Part shown: one piece after another, positions 41,201 through 56,200 of the stretch | Layout: every line of letters begins with the position of its first letter | Position numbering within the stretch: the stretch's first letter is position 1 | NCBI RefSeq assembly: GCF_037975245.1 | Contig: NC_092569.1 | Span: 8,767,501-8,831,500 of the forward strand | Direction: 5' to 3' | Source of the DNA: Apostichopus japonicus | Taxonomy: Eukaryota > Echinodermata > Holothuroidea > Aspidochirotida > Stichopodidae | DNA length: 64,000 bases | The notes under the pieces: model-generated | Databases searched by the model: none | What the model saw: the letters and a program-made list of their open reading frames with translations, nothing else | Told to the model about the DNA's origin: nothing | Translations under genes and position numbers: made by a program

Positions 41201-44200
41201 ATAAGCAGTTTCACATTGACCAACATAGGGATAAGCAGTTTCACATTGACCTACTCAGGCATAAGCAGTTTCACATTGACCAACACAGGCATAGGCATCT
41301 TCCCATTGACCAACACAGGCATAGGCAGTTTCACATTGACCTTCACAGGCATAAGCAGTTTCGCATTGACCAACACAGGCATAAGCAGTTTCACATTGAC
41401 CTACACAGGCGTAAGCAGTTCCACATTGACCAACACAGGCATAGGCAGTTTCACATTGACCAACACAGGCATAGGCAGTTTCACATTGACCTACACGGGC
41501 ATAAGCAGTTTCACATTGACCTACACGGGCATAAGCAGTTTCACATTGACCTACACAGGCATAAGCAGTTCCACATTGACCTGCACAGGCAAAGGCAATT
41601 TCACATTGACCAACACAGGCATAAGCAGTTTCACATTGACCTTCACAGGCATAAGCAGTTTCGCATTGACCAACACAGGCATAAGCAGTTTCACATTGAC
41701 CTACACAGGCGTAAGCAGTTCCACATTGACCAACACAGGCATAGGCAGTTTCTCATTGACCAACACAGGCATAGGCAGTTTCACATTGACCTACACAGGC
41801 ATAAGCAGTTTCACATTGACCAACATAGGGATAAGCAGTTTCACATTGACCTACACAGGCTTAAGCCACTATTGATAGTTACACTGCAATTACAATACCA
41901 TCACAACATTTGACCACTTAAATAGGTCATTTGGTCTTTTCTTATAAGATAGATTATTATAAATTGTAATCCACATTACTAAAATTACTAACAGTCTTGT
42001 ACATATTTATACTACAATTCATCACCTATTGCATTCCCCAGAGATGATATATAATGTAAGTTTGATCTGTTCTTGTAAGATGAATCCAGCTGCCTTCTGT
42101 CAGGTCCCTTGGTAACTATGCCAACGACCATCTGATGTTTCTTGATGACATGGGGATTCTCAAGCTGTACTGGAAAATTACTGCAGGATGGATGAAGAAA
42201 ATAATCTCTCATTTTCGATTATCAAATATTCTTGAAGGTTACTGTACAACGGACACCAAATATCCTCAAGTGTTACTTCTTGACATCTTTCCAGCACATT
42301 ATATTGGAAGAGTCAACTTTGAGGCATTTAAAAAAAAAAAAAAAAAAAAAATGCGGGGAAAATTTTAACTTTTACTGCCAAGTTAAGACAACAAAATCAA
42401 CTGGCACAATTGATTTTTGATTCAGTATTGATTTTTGTTATGAATTATCAAGAAAAAATAAAACCTATGAAAAGAACAAAACAAGAGCTCCAGTTAGCTT
42501 AGTGATTTTTTGCCATACAATTTACTCAAAATGCCAAATAGCTATCTGACTAATGCAGAGCAAGTGAGCTAAATTTGAACTACTAGCTAACTATCTCAAA
42601 ATGGTTCTGTAAATTTACTAAAATAATAACTGTAAAGTGAGAAGGTCACTTACATTTTGAGTTCTGATTTGAAAGAGGCCAGAGGTGAGAGAGTTCCACT
42701 GGTGAGAATTATAGATCTCACTCCTTGAGAGACCAGCTCTTGCATGGTGAATCCAGGGCTGAAACACCAGTAACTTAACACATAACCTGCAAGCAAACAG
42801 GTCAAAAGGTCAATGAATGTCTGATTCAATGTGTAATGGGTGCCGAATGAATGGAGTATTGGTGATCACTTTGACTGAGTAATTAAAAAAAATCATATAT
42901 TAACTCCCCCCAAAAATATGTAATGTAAATAAAATAAGCTCTCCAAACACTTTTTAAATTTTAATTATGCCAGATTTCATTACTACCTGAGCCAATCAGA
43001 AAGTGAAATTACACTTTAATGTGATTCATTCCTGTTTATTGATAAATGCAAATAGCTTGGCTTTAGGTACTAACTGTTAATAGACGTTTTCAACATATGC
43101 ACCATTGCATAATTCAATTGCAATGGATTGTTCTGTGTTCGATCCAACACTTTGCTGGGTCCTAGCCACTCCATTTGGCATGCTGCCACAAATACAGAAC
43201 TGCATAACCACATATCTCAATGTTATATGATTTTTGTCTTGTTATTTGTACCACAATAACTCTTAGATATGTTACTTTGCAAAGTTATAGGCATTTTGTG
43301 ATTGAAAACCAGCAAAAAAAAATTCCCATACTGCATAAACAGAGTAGGATATATAATTTAGTCTTAACATAATAGATCCATGAATATGACTCAAACACAA
43401 TTAGATGCTTTTATCTAAAGCTGATGACAAACTTGAATATTCAATAGATTCAAAAGAGCAGTGATCTACATGGAATAGCTGTAGTAAAGTGTAGCAGATC
43501 AGATATTACCAGGATATTCTTTATTAATGATACCAACAAATAATTTAATGTTCAAACTATGTGTAGCAGGTTCGAAAGCTCTGATGTTTGCCTTGTAAAA
43601 TATTACTGTCCCTCCGTGTAAAACTGCTATACATCCATGCAATCATCTAGCAAATTGTCCATTTGCGAAGCTAGACCAGATGAGCTATTTATGAAACCTC
43701 AAGATGCCTGTGACCGGTAAACGGTTAATTTTTATTGAAACTTATAATTTCCATGTTTATATTTTGTGGTCTTAACCTTTTTGCCTTCCTGGAGCTGAAG
43801 TATCAATCCATGCATCCAGTGTATTGCTGGCCCCTGCTGGATTCTTCTTCAGTTCAACCTCTTTCAAATGTACCTATTAAATGAAATAAAATATACCTAT
43901 GAAATGAAATAAGATATACCTTTTAAATGAAATAAGAAATTCCTATCAAATGATATAAGATATGACTTCAAATAAAATAAGATATAAATATCAAAGGAGA
44001 TAAGATGTACGGATCAAATGAAATGTGTAATCTGTACCAAGGGTAACCATAGTGTGTACTCTATACCAAGGGTAACCATTGTGTGTACTCTATACCAAGG
44101 ATAACCATAGTGTGTACTCTCTACCAAGGGTAACCATACTGTGTACTCTGTACCAAGGGTAACCATAGTGTGTACTCTATACCAAGGGTAACCATTGTGT

Positions 44201-47200
44201 GTACTCTATACCAAGGATAACCATAGTGTGTACTCTCTACCAAGGGTAACCATACTGTGTACTCTATACCAAGGGTAACCATACTGTGTTCTCTATACCA
44301 AGGGTAACCATACTGTGTACTCTATACCAAGGGTAACCATAGTGTGTACTCTATACCAAGGGTAACCATACTGTGTACTCTATACCAAGGGTAACCATAC
44401 TGTGTTCTCTATACCAAGGGTAACCATACTGTGTACTCTATACCAAGGGTAACCATACTGTGTTCTCTATACCAAGGGTAACCATACTGTGTACTCTATA
44501 CCAAGGGTAACCATACTGTGTTCTCTATACCAAGGGTAACCATAGTGTGTACTCTATACCAAGGGTAACCATACTGTGTACTCTATACCAAGGGTAACCA
44601 TACTGTGTACTCTATACCAAGAATAACCATAGTGTGTATTCTATACCAAGGGTAACAATACATCCTGATCCCTTCAGACATGCAATTCAAGCAAAGAACT
44701 AAATGCACTAGTTTACTGACAAGTTTACTTAAAATTAATTAATATATTTCTTATTAAAATATTATTGAGCATTCATATCTTAACATTAGCAGGTTCCTTG
44801 GACACAAAGATTTGACTATAAATGAGACATATTTTGTTCGGTACAAAGATATTCATAAAGTTGATTCCATGTCATGAGATGTTTTCCTTACCTTGTAATA
44901 TTTAGTAGCTTCTGATAAAAAATTGTTACTGCCACCAAACAGATCACTGCTATAGACAATCTATATTAAGAAAAGCAATGCAATTGTAAATTACTTTGTT
45001 TATGGAAACACATTGAGCACAAAAACTTTACATATTTTCACTTGCAAATTAAATTGGAATGGAAACAGCTGGAAAAGATAGGCATTAAGGTGACTTTTCT
45101 CTAAGATCAAAATCTAGCTGTTGATCACCTAGATGTGATAATCACTGTGTCTAATCGGCAAACTAGTGTATGCTGTCTATAGATAAATTATCAACCACCA
45201 GAATTGACTTATAAGCTTATTAGTCTAATCTGAAAATATTAGCTACCTCACGATAGTACTACAGTAAATACAAACCAACATGCTACAGTACAGTATAAAA
45301 AAGTATACACAATGTGCATTTATATATTTTTCTTTTAATATCACTGATAAGAACAAAACCTACCAAGACGCTTTAATGAAGGGTCAGCAGTACTTTGAAT
45401 TTTGGATTGAAACTCTATGCGACAATTCCAATAGTGCGGAAAAAAATGCTGAAAACTTGGAGTTATTATTTATTAGCATACGTTACTCACTTGAATTACT
45501 TCTGAGAATTTCTGCAGACCAGCTGCTCTATGAAAGGCACCCGTATCTGGGAATCACATTCAAATAACAGTCTGGTGAATTCTCTAGGAATAACCTACTT
45601 GTAGTATTTTTGATATTTTAATACTGCAAAAATGACATATTTTACCTCAATTTCATATAAAAATGATATATTAATGAACATGGAAACCATTGGAGAGAGC
45701 ATCCTCTGTTGACATTCAGACAACAACCACATGTAACAGTTAATATTCTCCCCCATGGTAGTTTAAAATGGGATGACAATAGTCACTCTTAATATCTCTT
45801 ACCACTAGTACCACTTTACATGATACACATCTCGAATGGAAGTTAAAATACAGTAAAGATTAAACCACCTAGATTCAATTTAGCTGCTCGGCACAAATAT
45901 TACTTACCAGATATCCCTATATTGGTCCATAAAAATGGTTTATTTGAAAGCTGGTATTCAAATCATTTAAACATTTCATCTGGCATTCTTTGTATCTCAG
46001 ATCTTATAAAATCAGTTCTTTTTTATATCTCTTTCTACATTGATTCAAGTTTGAAATTATGCGAGAATTTGTTTGCAGAAATAATTTTCTACCTAAACTG
46101 CACCTTGCTCAAAGAAAGTCTGCTTCATATAACTCTGTTGGTGACATATTCAATAGAAACCTATTAATATAGCTCCCTACTGAATATTTTTTTATTACAT
46201 AAAAGAATACTTTCCTTAATTATAAGTATATAAAACTCACCAGACGTAAGATGAGTTACTATGTCCCCTAAAAGCTTCAGTAATTCATCCTTTGTTTCCA
46301 TGGTGATGTTCACTTTGTTGAAAAGATCAAAGATGAAGCTGAAAGTATACAATGTCATAGAATGCTAATTTACCCTTGAATTGAAATATGACTTTTATTT
46401 TACACAAGTTCTTTCCACCAAATACAACCACTCCGTGGAGAAATAATCCTATAAACAGGGACAAATTCAGTCATCACTTGACAAAGATGCAGAAAAATTA
46501 AACTGTTCTCCCCTTTGATAAAATGTTGAATGCCTTGATATGGATAAATATAATATATATATAAATATAAAAGAGAGAAAAAATTTGAGGAAGATAAATG
46601 TTTTCATTCTTACTGAGTGTGAATAATAAAGAAAAGAAGCAGTTTCTTGAAAGACCATCAATTGAGCTTTTAATGAACAACAAACTTGGAAACATCAAAA
46701 TAGGGCATATTATTAAGTTTATCTTTAGAACATTTCACTGTAAAGTTACCACTGTAAGTTTTGGTATTGAGCCGTTTTTTTGTAAAAGTAATTCAATAAT
46801 GTTCAAAACAAAATAATAAACACATTATCAACACTGCCTCCACTGGTAGTTTGTGAACACAGCCTGGGCATTCAATAGATTGTAATTTAATTCTCTGTAA
46901 AACAACAAAAGTTCAGAAGTAATTTCATGTCGATATAGAATAGTGAACTACCTGTTTTTAGGGTACCAGGATGGATCTCAATTAAATTGAAGGAATAATG
47001 CATGATTGAGCAATTTCACAACTAAACCAAACTTGGAAAGAATTTTATCTAATACTAAACCAATACTGAGAGAGGTTATTTCCATCAAATTCCATAACTA
47101 TGACAATGTAACATTTAAGTACAGTAGCAAATAAAACGGGAGGCAAATATTACAGCAGTTTGATATTTGTTTGATAATAACTGTGAACAGAATGAAATAA

Positions 47201-50200
47201 ATTGATGGAAAACCCTCGGTATCCTAGGTCTGATAAAACAGGTATTCTAGTCTTTGGAAAACACTGAAATAATATTTACAAAGAGTCACGATATTCTTCC
47301 TTACCTTGCTGGCTTTGTAAAGCCTTCTTTGGGGATATTTAGCTGAATAATACTCTTCTCCAGGAGCATGAAAAGTCCTGGCAATCAGAAATAAAATATT
47401 ACATAATTATTTATGGCAATGTTGATCACAACCCCCCTTCCTATAATGCATAAAAACAATAGTTAATATAACATGGCATTAGAGTACAGGCACACTTATT
47501 TTATTGTGTGACCATCATTAAGTTTCAAGTGAGAAATTAATCCTTTTTTAAAGTGATTCTGTTCTAAAGTGTCTACTTTCAAATCCATTATTCATTATAA
47601 ATTATCAATAGTATTTTTGTTAAATATATTATTCATTTTCTTTAATTCGTTGAAAGTACTTCAGATGTAAAATGTAAACGTACTTCAGATGTAATGATGT
47701 GCATACGCTGAGCGGCCCCGCCCAGCACTAAAAATTCCCGCCCAGCACTGTCTTAAAAATCGTGAATCCCGCCCAGCACTATTATCATCTAAAATCCCGA
47801 CATTCGTAACATTATATTCAACATAAATTGGGCCACATGTATCCTTGTTTCCCCTCATTTGTCAAATTCACGTAAACACAGGTGCGGAGATATGGAGTAG
47901 GCGTGGCTTTAATCTGCAGCATGCAGTATCACACTACACTAGCTCTGTATACAACTTCAAAAATAAAAAAAAATGTCACCCCCTCCCTTTAGACCCCTCC
48001 CCCAGAACGGCAATCAGTATACCCGGCACTCAGGAAATCCTGGGCACATCCCTTAACATGTCAAAACAAAATGAGGAACAAAAATTTGAAGTACATCACC
48101 TAGAGGCTAGGCTACTAATCAGGCTAAACGATATGATTTTATGTTGACTAAATGGAGCTAATTACTTTGTATTTGGTAATGGAGCACTCTTTTTCAGGTT
48201 TTTGTAAACAAATTTCTGATACTAATTCAAATATTATTAATTGAAAGTTACTCACTCCATTTCTTGTTTAAGTCAGGTAAAACATCAGATTTTAATGCCA
48301 TGACCAACAGAAACAGATTATTTTCTGACTTTGAAATGACTTTGCCAATGATAACTGGGATAATTAGCTCTAGGACCTAATGATCTATATGAACTACATG
48401 ATATATAAAGTGGAATATGCCAAATCAACCAACACTTCAAACTAAATATCATCAATACCACCTTTTTTGTTTGTTTGCTTTAGTCGCATTTAGATTGTTC
48501 AAATACAAAAATATTGCAAACAGATAATGGCCAAATAGGACGGAATTGAAAAGAACGAAAAGATTAACGGGAGCTAAACCCATTAGGCTCACAGAACGTC
48601 GGCCCATTTCCAATGGGGCCCTATACTTTGGCAAAGTATCAAGTTAAATTTTCATTGTTTCTTTGATTAGTGAGTTCTGTGTAAAACGGTAAAACTTAAT
48701 TACTTATTTGTTTGAGGTAGAACTTCAAGTTATTTATTTTCATCTGCTTATACTTGAGACAATTATATGAAACAACCTATGATTTCACAACTTAACTAAT
48801 TTGAAATCAAAACAAAGCCAGATATTAAATATACACACTTTTCAAAACTGCAAGATCTTCGACATCAAGAGAATTAAAATCTGTGAAAAAGAAGGAAAAC
48901 AACGTAAACAGAAACTACAAATTTGGTTAACTTTCCAACTATTTTGATGAAACTATACTACTATGCAAGTTGGTTATGAAAGAAAGGTAAAGTACCTAGA
49001 GAATCTGTAATACTAAATATCTACTGAAATCACATCAAGAATTATGAAATCTGGCAGAAATGTCAAATGTTTGTGGACGGAATTAGACGGTATTACATTA
49101 AATTTGGAGGAGGCTATTGTTTGTTGGATTTAACCATTAATTACTTGTTTATTACAGAGTATTGTAACGGTCATATCCACATCTCGTTATTTGATTGAGG
49201 GAAATCCAATTATAACTGAATATTACAAGGAGTGATCAGAGTTGCACATAATTAAACCAGAAACAAAATCCAGCTTAAAAATGCAATGATTGTAATAAAT
49301 CCAAATCAAGGTTGGTATTCTTTACCATCCTCTGACTTACCATGTTCTTATTAACCTACACTGCTGGTAATATCCATTTATATTAATATATTTCATGGTC
49401 TGGTCAAAATATTAGAAGGTTATAAACCAAACTCAAACCAACTTAAAGTTGATCATTAAATAGATAGACTATGTATGTATATATGCGTGTTTGTATGTAT
49501 TTTAGATCCTCCTGCAAGCAGGAACTCGCGAAGAAGCCTCATTGGTTTATCCAAGCCGCAAGCTGACCGAAGTCAGTCTCTTAGATTCATATTTAACGTC
49601 CATGATTATGAATTATAATTATGAAAGAGGGATTACCTTCAACTCCATTAAACTGCTCATTCAAGGTATTTACTTCTGTTGTCCTCTCTAATAACTGACC
49701 GACCACCTCGATACAGGAAGCAATGTCAAACGAGGTCAAATCAAAAGATGCTGATTCTTCACACATTTTCTCCTGGAAAAGGAAATGAAATAATATTGGG
49801 TTAGACACAAACCAATTTCCATTGATTTATATATTACCATTGAAAGCAAATGTAGAACCATGGTTTACATCTTAATAAAACAAACTTGACAATTGGAACT
49901 TAGTTGATTGTTCTAGACCTGGTAAACAATATGCAATGTGTAAAAACTTGATCTGTAATTATAAACTAAAGAACACTGATTGTCATATAAAACTAAATAT
50001 TCAATTATTACAACATCAGAACATCTTTTCACTGACTGAGATAATGAGCAATCAGTCAGTCCACTCATTGATCATATTTCAGTTACTGTACATCCAAATA
50101 AGACATTTTTTAAGGAGGCAAATGTGAAATTGATTTAGCACAGTATAGTATCCAGCAGAATGCTGTCTTACAGGACAGTGGCAATTGTGCAGTAAAGGAT

Positions 50201-53200
50201 TAAAAAAAATGTAATGCCAAAAGTTAAAATGTTTAGTATTAAAGAACTTCATAAGCTGCAGAATATTTAAAGTTGTGAACAGTTGTGACAGCTTTGTGAG
50301 ATGGCAGGGAACAGAGTACACAGCTGTTTGAATCTGTGTCATATGTCTTACCACATTGTGAGCCTCAACAGAGTGAGGGAACAGAGTACACAGCTGTTTG
50401 AATCTGTGTCATATGTCTTACCACATTGTGAGCCTCATCAAAGATGATAATATTGCCTTGAAGTTCCACACCATGAATCTTCCTGGCCTAAAAACAAGAA
50501 AGATCCAATTTAGTTTATAAGAGTTAACATGTGTCTTTGAATGATATCTTCGCAGCTCTCTGCTCTCATATTCTCTGTCACGATACTCAGAATTCAATGG
50601 ATTAGAGTATTACTTGACTCGAGTGTCAAAGAAGTCTTTTAACTTTGGCTTTGTTCACTAGGAATCTTTGTATACCTCAGTCCAGTTATTACAGTCATGC
50701 TACCTGAGGCTGGGTTAACTGGTCACAGAAAATAAACTTAGAAGCTTGACAGAAGACACTTCCGTAAGGTAAACAAATAATATCAATACTGTTATTTCTG
50801 CTACCTCACAGAAGCACTCCTTTGTCAACAAACACAAGGGTAATATGATGCTGGATCTAACCAGAGGTTTTAACAAAAGCTTTCTTATTGGAAGTCATGA
50901 AACAAAAATCAAATGAAGGTATTCCAAATGATCTGAATTTGCAAAAGCAAAAGTTTTCAATCTAAGCAGGAAAATGAAAGGCAAAGTTGACAACCTTCAC
51001 CTAATTTTAAAACAATAATTGACAACAGACTAGAAAATTAAGATATTCCATAAACAATGATATCGTCACGGTGATGCACGTACAATAATGAGTGGGAACC
51101 ACAGAAGGCAATGATACACCCAGTTTTTACCCCACTATTTGGAATATATATCTAAGGCAACAAAACCAACTTTTACAAGACCACCTTTTAACTTTTTATT
51201 TGAATAATATAACTCACAATCTCCAAAGATCCAACGACCTCATCCATTCACAATGCACACATGGATGCACAAATGTAGTGAAAGAACACACTTTATTTAA
51301 AAGGCTGGTAAGCTTTTTTTCAAACTACTAAACCCAATAAAACATCCCATATTTAACATATAATATAGAGTATGGCATAATTAATGTTATGTGGTAGTTT
51401 GTGACATTCTTACCTTTGGATCCAGTAGGTAATTGTAAGGCATAAAAACAATATCAGCAGAGGTCTTCAGCTCCCTTGCCATGTAATATGGACAGAATCT
51501 GGAAACAAGTTACGGATATGAACTGGTTAAAAACTCTCTCATTGTATAGGAAGTATTTAAATCTATCTATTCACGGTAAAACTTTATCATTCGGACATTG
51601 GTTGGTGTACAGTAGTACTAACGAAACAATCGAGTAATAGAATTACTCAAGAAATACTGAAAAAGACAACTTCTGACCTTAGGATATGGCAGAAAAGCAA
51701 ACGGAAAAAAGAAAATTCTGTGAACAACTGGATGTAGTTAGGTTACAATCGCAGACAAAAATTTAGAAAACTTTCACTCATACCTTTAATTCCAAGTCCA
51801 AGGGACAGTCAGTTGCACTGATCTATCATAAGAGCTAACAATATCGGCCCTTTTCATAACATTCGATGTTGAACGTTCAAGATAATTCACAACATCGCCC
51901 TCTATTTTTCCTCTTGGCTAGAACGACATAAATTAGCAAATCTTGTGTCTACAGGAGACTTAACTGGCTGAAGTATTTTTCTTTCCACATTTTACACAGC
52001 ATTCTGGAACAATTATATCCTTGATCTCTCCCTTTTGTAGCATTCTTGAAGAACAAATGTGGCTCTAATTGTCCATGTTCTTGTAATGTTCTACGATACC
52101 ATTCTCATCCAGACCTACTTATTCAAACACCGTCACGGAATGCTTCTTACTTATGTTTTTTCCCAGCAGTCACCAAGTCTTCAACATCTAAGATCTGATC
52201 AGTCAATTCTTTCTCTCCTTTTTTGTCTGCAAACATGAAAATAAAGACAATTTCTCACAGTCCAATGCATACACCCAGCTGCAAACTATGAGAATGTATG
52301 GATATACTGTACTTTAATAGATCTATACTCATTTACATAGCCTGCTGTATTTTAAAGACATGATGTATTGAACCAATATGCTACAGGTAAAGATCTCACA
52401 GTCCTGTTGTCATAATAAATGAATACATCATTTGGATGAAAGTCAGTCCTAGTTTAATTTGCTAACACGCAACCAAACTAAATGATATCAAGAGTCCAGT
52501 TAGCTCATAGTGTAGGCCTTCAAGTAATATATTCTGAGAGATTTCTCCCCTGGAATGGTAATGGTGGACTGGGTTCCCTGGTCAAAGTGTGTGTGAGTCA
52601 ATGTGTGTGTGTGAGTCAATATGTGTGTGTGTGAGTCAATGTCTTGTCAGTTTTTTGAGTCTGTGCTTAGTAGTGAGTGTGAGTAGTTTATGAATATCCA
52701 ACTCTATCGTCCTGGCTATTATCCATGTTACAGATTTTTCAAATGGGATAAAATTCAGGCTCGAAATATCCATAAAAGCAAGCACTGTCACTGATAGACA
52801 AACGGTGGGAAGAAAGCTTTCATTATGTGGTTGAGAGACAGAGAAAGTTTCAAGCCAATCAAAAATCCATCATTACATGACATATTCAGATATTATACTG
52901 AGTTTCCATACTTTAAACATTGAAAGGCATTAATAAATTCAATGTTAAAGCAAAAGACATACCTAACTCATTTTCAATGCAGTATGGCAGATTGTTCTCC
53001 CTATAAATGGTCAGACAATCCAATATATCATCAGTATCATTGATATCGTACTGACAAGTCATAGATTGTCCAACGTAAGTTAAACCTTAATTGAGGGACA
53101 AGGACATGCTTCCCAAGGACCTGATATGGAAGAGATGGAGGATAAGGGTATATGTTCCCAAGGCCCTGGTATGGATGAGAAGTGTTTGGGGGGGGGGGGA

Positions 53201-56200
53201 TGGTCAAGGGCATATGTTCCCAAGGACCTGGTATGAATAAGAAGAGGGGTCAAGAGTATATGTTCCCAAGGACCTGGTATTGATAACAAGTAGAAGAGTA
53301 AATGTTCCCAAGGGCCTGGTATGGGTGAAAAGGTGGGTAAAAGGGTTTATGTTCCCAAGGACCTGATATGGATCAGATGGGCAAAGCATCTTTCTATGCT
53401 CTGCAGAGGTTCTGTTACTGCAATATTAATATGGTATCATGTAGTTTATAGGAATGTATTTTTCTTGACAGTAGAGTAATATGTAAATGCTGCTTCAATT
53501 TAATTTCGGTTTTTCGGGTAACACATGATTTACTTACAAAGTCATTTCACAACCAATATGAACTCCTTTAAGTGTTGTTTCAAATGAAGGTTTTGACTGA
53601 TTTGACTTACGGTCCAAATTATTATAAAAGTGGCACAGCCTGGAAGTCACTTTAGCTCTGCACATATGAACCTGTTGGAAATGAACAGATCAGAAGAAGA
53701 GCAAAACAAATGATAATTGAACTTAAAGCAGTTTTCCGAGATACACAATTAGTTTTTTAATCCCTCAATCAAAGTTAACTCATTCTGTAAAGTTTTGGTA
53801 ATCAAAGGTAAAAGATAGCATTCTCTGCATGGGTATTTCTGTGTAAGAATTGAATCTACTTTACCTTAGCTATGATGAACGGTTACCACAGTGTCTAATT
53901 TTGCTAGTCCCAACTCCTGACTTCTTTTTTATTTCTTATAGGAAGCTTTCCTAACAGAGTTTCAAATGGGAGCTGGTATCTTCATTCAGGTCAATTTATG
54001 AAGATTTCAGAAAGTAGCATCTTAAACTAAACAACCATGTAATGACTTCCAAAATATTTAAAAAGAAAGGCACAATTGGTCCTTAGCAACCTAAGAGGCT
54101 GTTACAACAATGTAATTAATAAAACAAATTGTTTAGTAAACATTGTAACAGGCTAATGAATGGTTTTCAAAATGGCAGCAAGGTAGCAGTACAAAACAGC
54201 CTGAATGTCAATAAAATTATTTGATGTTTGTACATAGATGTTGAGAACTGTTTTTAAGTTCATGCGACAAGGCTTAAAGCAGCAGGACAAAACATGCCAA
54301 CAGTTAGCAACTCCTAATATCAGACAAGCCCATGCAGAGTGTTTACCTTAGCAGCATTTGATTCAGCCTTTGTAATTTCTGGGTGAACACACATTTGTTC
54401 TCGAGAACCAAGAACGGAAACACGAGGTCTGAAAGTGCAACAGAGATACAAAGACATACTGACGTGAGGCAATTCATACAAGACACAATGCAGGTTATAA
54501 ACATTCCTATAATGGACATTACAATTAACCAGTTAAGTGAAGCTATTTCCTATTTCAATTGATGTTTGCTTTAACACAGGCGCGTAGCCAGGAATTTGCC
54601 AAGGGAGGGGCGATCCTGTAGGCAAACTATCAGAGCCGTAGATTCTGCATTGAAAACTATCTAAGCGCTGCGCCACCATGTGTTGGCGCGAAGCGTACAA
54701 GAAAGTTTTGGCTGAAAATGCCTCCCAGAACGCTGGAAATGGCACTTTCCAGGCCTTGTAAGTTGCATTTTAGCATCTTCTCTTTGAAATTACTAGCAAT
54801 ATCCTAAAAACATACAAAAAAAATATGCTAAAATAAACCACTGATAGATAGTTCACTTCCAATCTTACCTGTATGAAGTGTCTTTGAGTTGAGCAATTGC
54901 CTGCGTTAGCTGACTATGGGTTCGAGATGCATAAATGATCTTTGGTCTTTCAATAAATCTACCTATAAAAGGAAATGTAATTATCTAGTTGTTGATTGCA
55001 AATTTGTAATAAACAATAAATGTGAATATTTTCATAAATATATTCAGTATCCAGGTAAAATATAACAATAGCAATGAAATTTATCATTGCTTTGCAGCAT
55101 TTGTTTTTACTTCCTGTTTTGCCTCGATACAAAAGTAGAGATTAAGGCATTTAAAATGTACAGTTTCTTACATTACCTAGTACCTAAGGCAGAGAAGAGT
55201 TAAACAAAAGAAATTAAAATATGAACAGTTTGCTTAATACCTTCCTCTGAGACTTGACCCCAGCCAGAAGCCCCTTGGTTGAGTTCACTCATCAATGTTT
55301 GTCTGTAATTTGCACTTTCTGCATCTTGAGGAAGCTCATCTTTGTTCATAGCCCTCCCCAGTTCTTGCTGAGCAATAAAGGTATGGCGCCAGGCTAAGGT
55401 TGAACACAGGAGGCAGAGGGTCTTACCAGTACCTGTTGGGCTTTCAAGAATTCCATTGACACCCTGAGAAAGTGATCAATAGAAAGGGTTACATCTCAGA
55501 TTTACATCATGCAGAGGTAAGTGCTCAACTTTCACATTTTTTCTTGTAATTTATCTTACCATTTGTGACAAATTTCCAGCATTTAATAAGTTTCCTGACT
55601 GCAAAAATGACTGTCAAAAATAAGTAGCCCCAGTAGAATGTTATGGAAGATATTATGGAACGCGGAAAGGGTTAACGTGAGGCGCAGTCCACTCAGAGAT
55701 GGCCGTCCACTCAGAGATGGCTGTCCACTCAGAGATCACAGTTCAAATGCAAGCAGCCGTCCTCTTAGAAATCGCCGTTTAACGTGAGATGCTATCTCCG
55801 CGCAAACACAGCCAACCTTTCGGGAAGTGTCCATTCAGAAACGGTCTTGACTTAGAAACTGTCGTGACTTAGAAATGGTTGTGATTCAGAAATCGTCCAT
55901 TCAGAGATCATTCGCTCAGAGATGGTCGTCTCAGAGATTGTCCATTTGAGTGACAGCCAAACTTGTTTATTATATCAAGGGCAGGGCTTGAACTTTTCAA
56001 TCACAGAGTCCAGTTGCTTTGACCACTTGCACTCGACACTCATAGTCGTTCATTGAATTTGAAATTACAAATTAAAATAGATGAACACGTTGATATATAT
56101 ACAACTTGAGGAATTTGTGAAATCCGTTTCAGCAACAAAAGAATGGCAGATATGCTTGATTGCAGTGAATCAATTGTTAAAAGGAGGCTGCCCCTTTAGG

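Noticed and set aside
40946-41913. Two overlapping plus-strand frames of more than 300 codons as protein genes
   Set aside because: Both are produced by a 30-bp repeat with no stop in two frames; no other coding evidence. Kept as a repeat.
42135-42368. 77-codon plus-strand frame ending in a poly-Lys run
   Set aside because: It is antisense to RTEL1 exon 17, and the Lys run is the poly(A) tract.
48259-48327. Minus-strand segment reading [17 protein letters not shown] with a GTGAGT donor, as an extra RTEL1 exon
   Set aside because: No polypyrimidine acceptor, and direct joining of exons 10 and 11 already gives exactly the human spacing.
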